The notes under the pieces: generated by a model
What the model was told of the DNA's origin: nothing
The model's input: the letters and a program-made list of their open reading frames with translations, nothing else
The model's database searches: none
From: Nakataea oryzae
Lineage: Eukaryota > Ascomycota > Sordariomycetes > Magnaporthales > Magnaporthaceae
NCBI GenBank assembly: GCA_003049435.1
Contig: PYSQ01000148.1
Location: 1-64,000 of the forward strand
Length of the DNA: 64,000 nucleotides
Direction: 5' to 3'
Shown here: positions 10,522-20,418 of the stretch, piece by piece
How positions within the stretch are numbered: the first letter of the stretch is position 1
How the letters are laid out: each line of letters starts with the position of its first letter
Made by a program: the position numbers and the translations under genes

Positions 10522-13178
10522 TCAAATCCCGCTCCACCAGAACGTCTCGGGGATGGTGAAGCTTCCCCGGAGCGTCTTGCCGTCGGCGGCGGCGCTGCTG
10601 TCGCTGACAATGACCTCGTAGTCGCCCTTCTCGGCGCACCACTGGGCCCGGTCCTCGTCCCAGTAGCTGGCCGCGTACCTGGCGTCCAGCTCCACCGCCG
10701 CGCGCTTGCTCTCGCCCGGCGCCAGCTCGACCTTGGCGAAGCCCTTGAGCTCCTTGGGCGGCCGGTGCACCTTTGCCTGCTGCTTGGGCGCCACGTAGAC
10801 CTGCACCACCTCGGCGCCCGCCACCTTGCCCGTGTTGGCCACGTTGACCTCGACCGCGACTGAGTGCCCGTCGCGCGCGCGCACGTCGAGCCCGTTGAGC
10901 GCAAAGGTGGTGTAGCTGAGGCCGTGGCCAAATGGGAAGAGCACCTCGCGATCGGCGAACTCGTAGTAGCGGTAGCCGACGTAGACGTCCTCGCCGTAGA
11001 GCACGCGCCCGCCCTCGGCGCGGTAGTTGAGGAAGGCCGGGTTGTCGCGGCAGCGCACGGGGAACGACAGCGGCAGCTTGCCGCTGGGGTTGGCGTCGCC
11101 GAAGAGCACGTCGGCGACGACGTTGCCCGTCTCGTTGCCGCCGTACCAGGCCTGCACGACCGAGGCCACGTCGCGCACCCAGGGCATGTGCACGGGCGTG
11201 CCCGACTGCATCACCACCACCGTGTTGGGGTTGGCGCGCGCCACGGCCGCGATCAGGTCGTCCATGGGCGGCGGCAGGTCCATCCCTTCGCGGTCCATGC
11301 CCTCCGTCTCCCAGTCGGCGTTGAGGCCCGCGCAGACGATGACCTGGTCCGCCTCCTTGGCCAGCTCGGCCGCCCGCTGGATCTCGGCCGCCGGGTCGAT
11401 GACCTTGCAGCCGCCCACACGCATCGAGCCCTGCCCGATGAGGACCGAGTCGGTCATGAGCTTGGAGGTCGGCGCGCTGCCAAACACGACCTTGAGGTGG
11501 TACTTCTGGCCCTTGACCAGCTTGTACCGGCCCTTCTCCTCCACCGTGGCCGTGCCGAAGAAGGCGCTGCCCTGGCGCTGGTGGGTGGTGTTGTCGATGA
11601 CGACTTTGGTTATTTGTCGTAGAGTCAGTAGGTGTTATCACCAGGGGAGGGGGAATAGAAATAACTTAAAAAAAAACTCACGATCGCCGTTAATGTAGAG
11701 GTTGGCGGAGCCTTGAACGACAAGGCCAAACTCCCATTCCTCGTCGGCCTCGGCGACCATGTAGCCCTCAAAGTCGGCGTACCACAGGTTCGAGCGGAGC
11801 TTTTTGTTGTAGTAGTCGATAAACAAAAACTCGGTCTTGGTAAAGATGTACTCGTCCGTCATCTCGCGGTGCTCGTCAGTCGGCGGCTCGTTGTAGACGC
11901 GCATCGTCATGCCGGGCTCGCCCTTGTCCGTGACGGTCGACATGCCCAGCAGCGGCATCATCTTGTGTGAGTACGACCCGATGGCGTACCCGGGCTCGCT
12001 CCCGAGCTTGGCCTTGATGCCGTCAAAGGGCGTGACGGCGTAAAAGGCGGCCAGCGAGGCTGAGCCGCCGCCGTGGTACGTGGCGACCTTTGCGTTGGGG
12101 CCGATGACGACCGTCTTCTTGTCCTTGCTGAGCGGCAGGACGCCCCGGTCGTTCTTGAGCAGCACCAGCGACTCGTTGCCGATGCGGCGCAGGAAAGCGG
12201 CCGTCTCGGGCGTGTCGAGCGCCGACGTCTCGGGCCCGTTCTCCTCGACGCCCGCGGCGGCGCACTTGTTGACAAACTTGAGCACGGCGCGCACGCGCTC
12301 GTCGAGGACGTGCTCGCGCACCTTGTCGGTGCTGACGTTGAACTTGAGCAGCTCGCCGCGGAACTTTGGCGGGCCCGGCATCTCGAGGTCCAGCCCCGCG
12401 AGCGCCGCGTCCGTCGTGCTGTAGGTGCCGTACCAGTCGCTCATGACGAGTCCCTCCCAGCCCCACTCGCCGCGCAGCATCTTCTCGAGCAGCTCGTTGC
12501 TCTCGCTGCAGTAGGTGCCGTTGACGCCGTTGTAGCCCGTCATAATGGCGGACGGATGCCCGTCGCGCACGGCCAGCTGGAACGAGAGCGCGTAGATCTC
12601 GCGCAGCGCGCGCTCCGTCAGGATACTGTGGACCGCGTTACGGCGGTGCTCCTGGTCGTTGCACACAAAGTGCTTGACCGTTGCCTGCACTCCCGTACTC
12701 TGTATGCCACGGATCAGCGCCGCTGCCCCCAGTCCGGCGACAACGGGGTCCTCGCTCAGCGACTCGAACCCGCGGCCGCCCAGCGGGGAGCGCTGCATGT
12801 TGATGGTCGGGCCCAGGATGGCGTGCGCGCTCTTGGTCTTAGCGTCGGCACCCATGGTCTTGCCGGCCTCTTCCAGCAGCGGCAGGTTGAAGGTCGCGCC
12901 CATGGCCGTGCCGCAGGGGAAGCAGGCCGCCTTGACGCTGTTGAAGAACCTGGTTCCGCGCACACCATTGGGGCCGTCCGACAGGCGCAGCGACGGCACG
13001 CCTAGCCTGTGGACGGGCCTGGTGTGCCAGAAGTCGATGCCTGTTTTTTTGTGCTGTTGTCAGCGGTGGCTCCTTGGAGGGCTTTGGGATAGGGGCTGCG
13101 TAACTCACCCGAAAGCAGCTCAACCTTCTCGGTGAGCGTGAGCTTCTTGAGCACATCCTCAACGTCGATTTGGGCCAT
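10522..13178 (-). CDS. bglI: GH3 beta-glucosidase with PA14 insert, cytosolic type
   Basis: Three exons (13109-13178, 11682-13040, 10522-11603) join in frame to 836 residues, close to the roughly 838 residues of fungal beta-glucosidase I. It hydrolyses terminal non-reducing beta-D-glucose from cellobiose and related glucosides. The N-terminus (MAQIDVEDVLKKLTLTEKVE) has no signal peptide, so an intracellular enzyme is expected. The GH3 catalytic barrel carries GIDFWHT, SDGPNGVRGTRFF and the nucleophile motif MSDWYGTYS with Asp about 225. A PA14-like module lies around 400-550 (YINGDL near the exon 2/3 junction). The second GH3 domain (GLNADWETEG) and a C-terminal fibronectin-III-like domain (FAKVELAPGESKRA) follow. 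The donors are gtgag. A TATATAAG and two CreA-like sites lie upstream. Confidence 0.93.
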
Positions 13179-13298
13179 GGTGCTGTCCTGGCTTGGTGTA
13201 CAACACGAACCGGTGCACCGCATTCCCAAGGTTCGCGAATTTGTTTCAAGTCAAGTCAAAATCAAGCCAGGTCGTAAAAGAGGAAGGGGATGGTCTGG

Positions 13299-13306
13299 CT
13301 TATATA
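13299..13306 (-). promoter_or_regulatory. TATA box of the GH3 beta-glucosidase gene
   Basis: Read on the minus strand this is TATATAAG, 121-128 nt upstream of the GH3 start at 13178. It is the same octamer as at 1615. Position fits a core promoter. Confidence 0.55.
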
Positions 13307-13464
13307 CAACGTGGCCTGATGACCCGTCGGGAGCCCGCGCAGACACAGGCGGCGGCGAGCCCCTTTTTATAGAGCCGCCGGCATGCATGGCGGGCAGCGG
13401 CTGGGAAGCTATGTAGCACGCAACCTGGTTATTGACGTGCCCGTGGAGTAGCAGAGCATAGGAT

Positions 13465-13479
13465 CCGGGGATGGCGGGG
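13465..13479. promoter_or_regulatory. Paired CreA-like sites upstream of the beta-glucosidase
   Basis: CCGGGG (13465-13470) and GCGGGG (13474-13479) both fit the SYGGRG consensus of the carbon-catabolite repressor CreA/CRE1. They lie 3 bp apart and about 290 bp upstream of the GH3 start. Close pairs are the functional arrangement known for CreA. The motif is short, so chance occurrence in GC-rich DNA is possible. Confidence 0.35.
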
Positions 13480-14397
13480 CGGATGCAGCCTTGGTGGCTC
13501 CGTCGGATGCCCCAGTGGCCGCGGGCCTGTGCTGTTTTCTTCCCCGTTTCGGTGGGCGCCCAGGCGACAGAACCCGCCGCGCTGCACGCCCTTACCTGAC
13601 GGCTTGCCGCCCGCCAGCCACCGTCCTGGAACCTTACAGCAAACATCGCAGGACGACGGCCAGCCCAGTGGAAACGCCAGGGCAGCCTTCCGCCGAGCGA
13701 TGGGTCCCCCAGCCCAGCTGGCGCTGCCGAAGAATAGCCAGGCCGAACTTCAGCCGGCCTCCATCCACTTGGTGCCTGTGCGTCAGGTGGGAGCGGGCGG
13801 GGCCGGCGACGGTGGGGAGCGAGGCGAGGCACTCTCCAGGCTCAGGTGGGCCGAAACCCCGACGTGCAGGGGAGACGCATCCCAGCTCGAGCCGCTTTCC
13901 CGGCTGCTCTTCGGGAACCGGCTTCAGCCCGCTCGCCCTCTTCGTCCCCCGCGCAAGCCAAGGAAAGAGAAGCAAGGGGACGGGCAAGTAATATGGGACA
14001 GCCAGCTGCCAAGAGCGCCGCCTCGCCAGGGTAAACAGCACAAGCCAGATGAGCTGGGGGAGGAAAAAGACGCGTCCAGGAGATCCATGTCCCCCCTTCG
14101 CGCGGTCCTGGTGCGGCAGCGCAAAGACTAAAGCCGGGATGAACAATGAGGGGAAAAGACTCGTCACATTAATCCGAACAACAACGCAAACCCAGATCCA
14201 TTCGTTTCGGTCGTTCAAGAGCCAGCCCAGAAGAGCCCCTCTCCTATATCCCTCGTCAAGTCCTTCCTCAACAACCCAAGCAAAGCATCTAGGATATAAT
14301 GGTGGGAACCAAGCCACGAGAAAACATGACGCCATTCGAGATGCACTGATCAGGGCCAATGCACAAAAGAAAAACAAATCGAATAAAAAGCTACCGC
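13480..14397. other. Intergenic between GH3 promoter and MCM2 3' end
   Basis: About 0.9 kb, GC-rich. The minus-strand frame running through here is only read-through of the MCM2 frame past its last intron. No separate gene is supported. Confidence 0.5.
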
Positions 14398-17224
14398 TCA
14401 CGCGCTGGCAGTGGCAGTAGCCCGCCCCTTCCCGCGGCCAGCTGCGCCAAGTCGGCGGCCGGCCCCGGCGCCTGGCCGTGCCAGTGTGTACTTGGCAAAG
14501 GCTCGGGCCAGCGCCTTCTTGCAGCTGACCTTCTGGCTGCCCACGAGCGACTCGACCGTGACGGCGATGGCCCGGTCGATGTCCTGCGCTGAGCAGTACT
14601 CCGACAGCCGCATGCGGCAGAAGGCTTCGCTGATCCGGATGATGGCTTCCAAGTGACGCACCTATTGATGGAAAAAATCGGTTAGGGTTTGTGCATGCTT
14701 TTGCGTGGCGAATAGAGCGACGGTAATGGAGGGGTATGCAGGACGCCCGGATTGCAAAACTTACAGTGATTGGGTAGGCGCCAGTCGCCTTGGACTCCCG
14801 ACGCATGTCGGCGAACAGGCGGGCGACCTTATCCTCGTCCATGTGGTACAGGTTGGGCGAGCACCTCTCGCGCGCGTACTTGATGTACTTGCGCAGCAGG
14901 TCCTGCGGGATCTCGCCTTGCTTGTCCCGAGCATCCGAGCCTCGAGTTTCGTCCTGCATCGAGTCGTGCTCGACCTCCATTGAGCCGTCCCCGGGCTGCG
15001 TCTCGGACGACGGGTGGCTGCGGCTGTGCGAGCCCACAATGAAGCGCGCCAGGCGCTCGTCCTCGGCCGGGTCCACCGTGTCGCGCACGACACAGAGGAT
15101 GTCGAAACGCGAAAGGATGGGTTCCGTTAGCTCGACGTTGGCCGAAAAGGGGATTGTCGAGTTGTAGCGGCCTCCGATCGGGTTGGCGGCTGCGATGATG
15201 CCGCACCTGGCCTGAAGCGTCGTCACGATACCGGCCTTTGAGATGGAGATGGTCTGCTGCTCCATGGCCTCGTGGATCGACGTCCGGTCCTGGTCGTTCA
15301 TCTTGTCGAACTCGTCAATCAGGCACGTGCCCTTGTCAGCAAGCACCAGGGCGCCGCCCTCCAGAGTCCACTCGCTCGTCAGGGGGTCCCGCCGCACGCT
15401 CGCCGTGAGACCGACTGCACTGGCGCCCTGGCCCGTAGCAAAGACTGCCCGGTGCGCCGTCTTCTCGGCGTACTTGAGGACCTGCGACTTGGCCGTTCCC
15501 GGGTCTCCTAGGACCAGCACGTTGATGTCACCACGTACATGATGCTTGCCTTTGGCCGTCTTGGCGACACCGCCAAACAGCGACAATGCGACGGCGGTCT
15601 TGATGTCGGTGTGTCCATAGATGCTGGGGGCGATGGAGTTGATGATCTTGTCCACGATCTGCGGGTCCTTGGAAAGCTTCCGGATCTGCTGCTCGTCCTC
15701 CTCGGTCATGCGGAAGCCGGCCAGCTGGTCGTGGGACTTGACAATGTTGTTGGCCTCCAGGATGGTGGCAAAGACCGGGAAGCCGTTGCGGTTGTTGAGC
15801 TGGGCGTCGTAGTTGTTCCTGTAGACACCCGTGACCTCGATTTCCTCTCCAGGCTTGGCCTTGTCAATCAGGTCCCACAGGAGCACGATGTCCCTGTGCC
15901 GGGGAAGACGACCGGCCGGGACGGTGCCAGGAGACTCCTGCAGGGTGAGTTTCTGGTAGTTGCGGTACACCGTCTTCTCCGAGTTGAGCGTGAACGGGCC
16001 ACGAGACTGGCAGTTCTGGCAGTACGTAACCTTGACCTCGACGTTGGACTCCTGCTGGAACGGGCCGAGGGTCACGCCGCACTTGGTGCAGTCAACCTTG
16101 ACGTACTTGAGCTGGGGGAAGACGCCGGTGCGGCGCGTAACCACACCGCTGACGCGGACCAGGCAGTTGAGGTGCGACTGGCGGAGCTGGCGCAGAGTGT
16201 AGTGGACGGGAAGGTCGAAGATTCGGACGTGGATCTCCGAGTGGATGCGCTCGTAGTCGGGGTAGTGCAGGAGGACGACGTCCATGGCCACCTCGTCAAA
16301 GAGCTTAAGCATCTCGGTCGGGGCGTTGGCGAGGAAGTAGGCCAGGATGGCCTTGGAGGCCGACAGGTGGTCGTACGAGACCTCGAGGGACTCGGCGTTG
16401 ATCTCACCCAGAGTGCGGATGCGGCTTCCGTAGACCGAGGAGCCGTTCTCGTCCGTGTACTCTGTGAGGAAGGCCTTGAACTCGCGCTTGATGGTGCGCT
16501 GAACAGACGGCTGCGAGACCCACTCGGTCAAGCTGGAGGCCTTGACGTCCTGCAGAGCCTCGAGCGACAGCTCCTCGTCCATGATGTCGGCATCCATGTC
16601 CTCCTCCAGCTCCTCGTCGTAGCGGTGTCGGCGGCGGCGCGGCTGGGCCGTGAGGTCGATGTCGCCATCCTCGTCCTCGCCGGGCAGGAAGGCGGCGGGG
16701 ATGCGCTGGCGACGGGCGACCTCGCGGTCCCTGCGGTTGAGCTGGGCCTCGAGGCGCCGCCTGTCGGCCAGGCTCATGGCCTCGTAGTCGGCTTCGTCGT
16801 CGATGTCAATGCGCTCATACTGGTCGTTTTCCCTGTCCTCGTAGTCTCGCTCGAAGCCCTCCCGGAACAGGTCGACATCGTCCTCGGCCATCTCGTCGAG
16901 GTCTTCGATATCGTCCTGGATCTCGACATCCTCCTCGATGTCGTCATTGTCGTCTGCCCCGTGCGCCATGAAGGCGGGGGGAGACGAGGGGATCACCGGC
17001 GGGCTGGAAGCCACCGAATACGGCGAGGGGCCATCGATACCGGCACCCGATCTCGCACGCTTCCGGCTGCTGCCCACTCCGGCGGACAAGCCGCGGTTTG
17101 CAGAGTTGGAGTTGCTTCTCAGCGGAGAACTAAAATCGGCGGCGTTAGCCATGTGCAGCGCGGGCCAGCGAGGCGGCAGCTGGATTCCGCCAAGAATCGT
17201 GCATGGACCCCAAACTCACCTCAT
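14398..17224 (-). CDS. mcm2: DNA replication licensing factor MCM2, helicase subunit
   Basis: Three exons (17220-17224, 14765-17129, 14398-14661) give 877 residues, normal for fungal MCM2. It is one subunit of the MCM2-7 helicase that unwinds replication origins in the nucleus. The first coding exon is 5 nt (ATGAG). A 90-nt intron with a gtgagt donor, gctaac branch and tttag acceptor joins it to give MSSPLRSNSNS. The N-terminal region is acidic (DIEEDVEIQDD). The zinc finger is C-x2-C from about 349, with the second pair at CQNC. The segment GEEIEVTGVYRNNYD is typical of MCM2. Walker A is GDPGTAKS at about 543, Walker B is CLIDEFDKM and the arginine finger is SRFD at about 675. The C-terminal helix domain (VRHLEAIIRISEAF) starts in exon 3. 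The ATG at 17152 lies inside the first intron and is a false start. Confidence 0.95.
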
Positions 17225-17805
17225 CCTGAATGCTGCCACCAGTACAGGCTTGGGGGTCGTTTGTGATGCGACGGGCTGTAGCGCACAGCTGCTGGTGTTC
17301 GGTTTGCGGTGCTCGTCGTCGCAGGCGGAATCCACGTTGCTGGGGGAATTGAGAATGGAGAATGCAGGAAAAGAGGTGAAAGAGGGGGACCGACCCGCCA
17401 AACTGCTGCCCCAGTCTGGAACGTCAAACAGACAGGGGTAAAATTACAGACGCGTAAAGTGGTTTGCGACGCGCCCTGCTCGCGTAAAGAGGTGGGGCGG
17501 TTGGTGGGCCGCACCTCAGCACCGACGATTTCGGAGCTCGGATTGGTCCATCGTAGCTTCCAGCTGGAGGGGACCTGCAGCCTCCCCAGGCCCAGCTGCG
17601 CGCACATCGCATCTCGTCTGCATCTCCCCGCGTCGCAACTTATCGCCCAAGGCAGAGTTTCCCATCGCCATATATCCATCCGATTCGCTCGACCAACCCA
17701 CCAGAGTCGGCAACCATCGACTGCACTCGCTCCGCACCGCAACACGCGGCACGCTTCGGCGAGACAGCACAGCTAAACCGCATCTGCGCCAACACGGCCG
17801 ACGCC
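17225..17805. promoter_or_regulatory. Divergent promoter of MCM2 and the UBR7-like gene
   Basis: 581 bp separate the two divergently transcribed starts. No coding frame is supported inside. The octamer CGCGTAAA occurs at 17451-17458 and again at 17481-17488, exactly 30 bp apart; the first copy contains an MCB core. The C-rich stretch just before 17806 is probably the 5' leader of the UBR7-like gene. Confidence 0.6.
17450..17455. promoter_or_regulatory. MCB (MluI cell-cycle box) in the MCM2 promoter
   Basis: ACGCGT, the palindromic MBF binding core, lies 226 nt upstream of the MCM2 ATG. A related ACGCGC is at 17469-17474. MBF drives G1/S genes including MCM genes in yeasts, so the location makes functional sense. 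Binding here is inferred. Confidence 0.5.
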
Positions 17806-19613
17806 ATGTCGCAGTCCGATGCATCAACCGCGGTTGCAAGTGGCGATGTCGACGTTGCGCCCAAGATCTCGGCTCTGAAGCGGCGCGAGAGCTCGTCACA
17901 GCAATCCCAGACCTCCCAGACGGCTGCAGAGTAAGGCAATGTCATGACCGCCACTGCTGGTTTGTCGGTTCAGTGTGCTGATATTATCACACAGCTTCAT
18001 CCGCGAGCAGATGCAGCTCGAGGCTGATGCACGCGAGGCTCTGCCATATGTACGTCTTGGAACCCCTTTCCATGGGGTGCGCGCAATGCTAACCCGCTGC
18101 GCACCGACAGAGCATCCAAGACTGCACCAAGCCCCTGGGATCGCTGCGCCAGGCCGTCTTCGCCTGCCTCACCTGCAACCCCCCACCTGCCGACCCCAAG
18201 ACCCCGTACAACGCCGCCGGGGTCTGCTACTCGTGCTCGGTCCAGTGTCATGGCGAGCACACGCTCGTCGAGATCTTCACCAAGCGCAACTTCACGTGCG
18301 ACTGCGGCACCACCCGCTTCCCGGCCACGAGCCCCTGCAACCTGCGCGAGGACCCCAAGACCAAGGCCAAGGGCATCCACTCCGAGATGCCGGACGCGAA
18401 CAACAAGTACAACCAGAACTTCCGCAATCACTTCTGCGGCTGCGAGTGCGACTACGACCCCTTCCAGCAGAAGGGCACCATGTACCAGTGCCTCGGCCTC
18501 GGCACCCACGAGACCGGCGGGTGCGGCGAGGACTGGTGGCACCCCGGCTGTGTTGTGGGGCTCGGCCCAAAGTGGTTTGAGAATGGCGAGAACCAGGCCA
18601 AGCCCAAGGCAAAGGCGCCTTCTAGTGACGCTGCCAGCGCTCCGACCAGCTCGTCAGCAGCCGGTCGACCGCTGGGCACCATCTCGGAGGACGCAGAGCC
18701 CAGCGGCGCTGCCCCTCCAGATGGCCAGGCTGGTGTGGATGACGCCACTGCAGACAAGGGTGGCGACAACGACGAAGATGACGAAGACGAAGACGACCCT
18801 CCCATGCCGCCTGGGTTTCCCGAGGAAGACTCTTTTGATGCCTTCCTCTGCTACAGATGCGTTGATGCCAACCCGTGGATCAAACGCTACGCGGGGACCG
18901 AGGGCTTCCTGCCCGCCGTGTTTAGCAAGCAGGTTGCAGCTGCCATTGTCGATGGGGCACTGGCCAACGGGAATGCGCCCTCGATAGGCTCGGCTCTCAA
19001 GCGAAAGGCAGATGACGAGACAGAGGACGAGGCCCAGGCGTCTAAGCGTCAGAAGAGCGAGGATACTTTAGCAGCCCCGCAGCCCCCGCAGCAGCCCGAC
19101 GCTCCTGTGGCGGAGGATACTGCGGAGGCTGCTCCAGACTCCAGTTCCGCATGCAGGCTAGATAAGCTTCCGCCGGCGCCCACGGGCCAGTTCTCACTGT
19201 TCATGAAGGAGGACTTTCGCGAGCGCTTCTGCCGGTGCGCCGACTGCTTCGCGCACCTGAAGCCGCACCCGCAGCTCCTGGAGGAGGAGGACACGTACGA
19301 GCCGCCCGTGTCGGAGGACGGGGGCTGCTCCGAGCACGGCGGGTCGACGCAGGGCAGCTTGCTGGAGATGGGCGAGAGCGCGCTGCGCGGCGTGGACCGC
19401 GTGCGCGCCATCGAGGGCGTCATGGCCTACAACCACCTCAAAGACAAGCTCAAGACCTTCCTGCAGCCGTTTGCGCAGAGCGGCGAGGCCGTGTCCGCCG
19501 AGCACATCAAGGAGATCTTTGCAAAGCTACGCGGCGACGACCAGGCCATCAAGGAGGCGGGCGAGTCGGCCAACAAGTCGGCCGACTCGCGCCACGAGCA
19601 GAGCGGCTACTAG
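17806..19613 (+). CDS. ubr7: UBR7-like putative E3 ubiquitin ligase (UBR box plus PHD-like finger)
   Basis: Three exons (17806-17930, 17995-18049, 18111-19613) join in frame to 560 residues. The donors are gtaagg and gtacgt; the second intron has a gctaac branch. The UBR box spans about 60-145 (CTKPLGSLRQAVFACLTC, then CSVQCHGEH and CDCGTTRFP), the fold that reads N-degrons or related tails. A PHD-like finger follows at about 165-205 (CGCECDYD through CGEDWWHPGC). The middle is an acidic low-complexity linker with a KRK nuclear-localisation-like patch. A conserved C-terminal segment (FMKEDFRERFCRCADC) follows. UBR7 and its fission-yeast relative Mlo2 share this order. It probably acts in the nucleus with chromatin or histone substrates. 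Confidence 0.9.
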
Positions 19614-20418
19614 CTTGGCTTGGCCCTCTCGTACTGTTTCTTTCTTATTTACGGTTCCATCTCGTGTCTTGTTATGCCTTTTGTAATACTATTTGATGTT
19701 GATGTTGCCACATTACCATACCTTTGAAGTACCGGCACAGCTCCAGGCCACCGTTTCTTCTCGTTTTGTTTTTTCCTGGCCAAGTTGCTGTTTTATCTGT
19801 ATTCAAATCAGGTTGTTATACGCTCGTCCTTTACGAGATTGTCTGCGAGAATCAAAGATACGACGTAAGCTTTGATTTACTTTCCCTCACGCCTCCGCCC
19901 TTTTTTCACGCCATCACCGGACATTCATCAGCCATCTGCTTGCAGGATATGATTTTGATGGCATCAATCTGCGAAACCTTACAGCCATCCCGGACTTTAC
20001 TACCACCTGGGCGCAACTGCCAGCCACCGGAGGTCCAGGCCATCCTGCAGAGTTGCCAATGTGTATCTCTGAACACGCCCCTTCCCCCTATCTCGCAAAA
20101 GCCCATCCAGCCTTCCGTCCTGATAACTTTGGTCCTTTCCTGTCCCGGCCTCCCAAGATTGGTCGAGGTCTCCCCAAGCTCCTGAACCTTGATACAGGGG
20201 GCTGGAACTGTCATCGCCGTCGACTTCGTATCTGCATACAAAACCCGAGGTTGTTCTGGCAATATTTTCTCTGCGTGTCATTACTACCGCCGCCATTTCC
20301 CATTGATGCTTTCACTGCGCACATCAAAACACGATATATATCATTATCGAGCACACCATAGACACAGGCATAACCTCCTCTTTAGTCGAGTCTCCCGCCA
20401 GCACTCCAATACTGCCCA
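19614..20418. other. Intergenic between UBR7-like gene and permease
   Basis: About 800 bp with no supported gene. A TATA-like tatatat at 20335-20341, about 80 nt before the permease ATG, and a preceding C-rich stretch may form its core promoter. Confidence 0.5.

Noticed and set aside
12073..13005. 310-codon plus-strand frame
   Set aside because: Antisense shadow of the GH3 gene.
13634..14764. C-terminal extension of the MCM2 frame
   Set aside because: Read-through past the gtaag donor at 14764. The real C-terminus is in the exon 14398-14661.
15539..17266. 575-codon plus-strand frame
   Set aside because: Antisense of MCM2, whose Walker, zinc-finger and arginine-finger motifs are on the minus strand.
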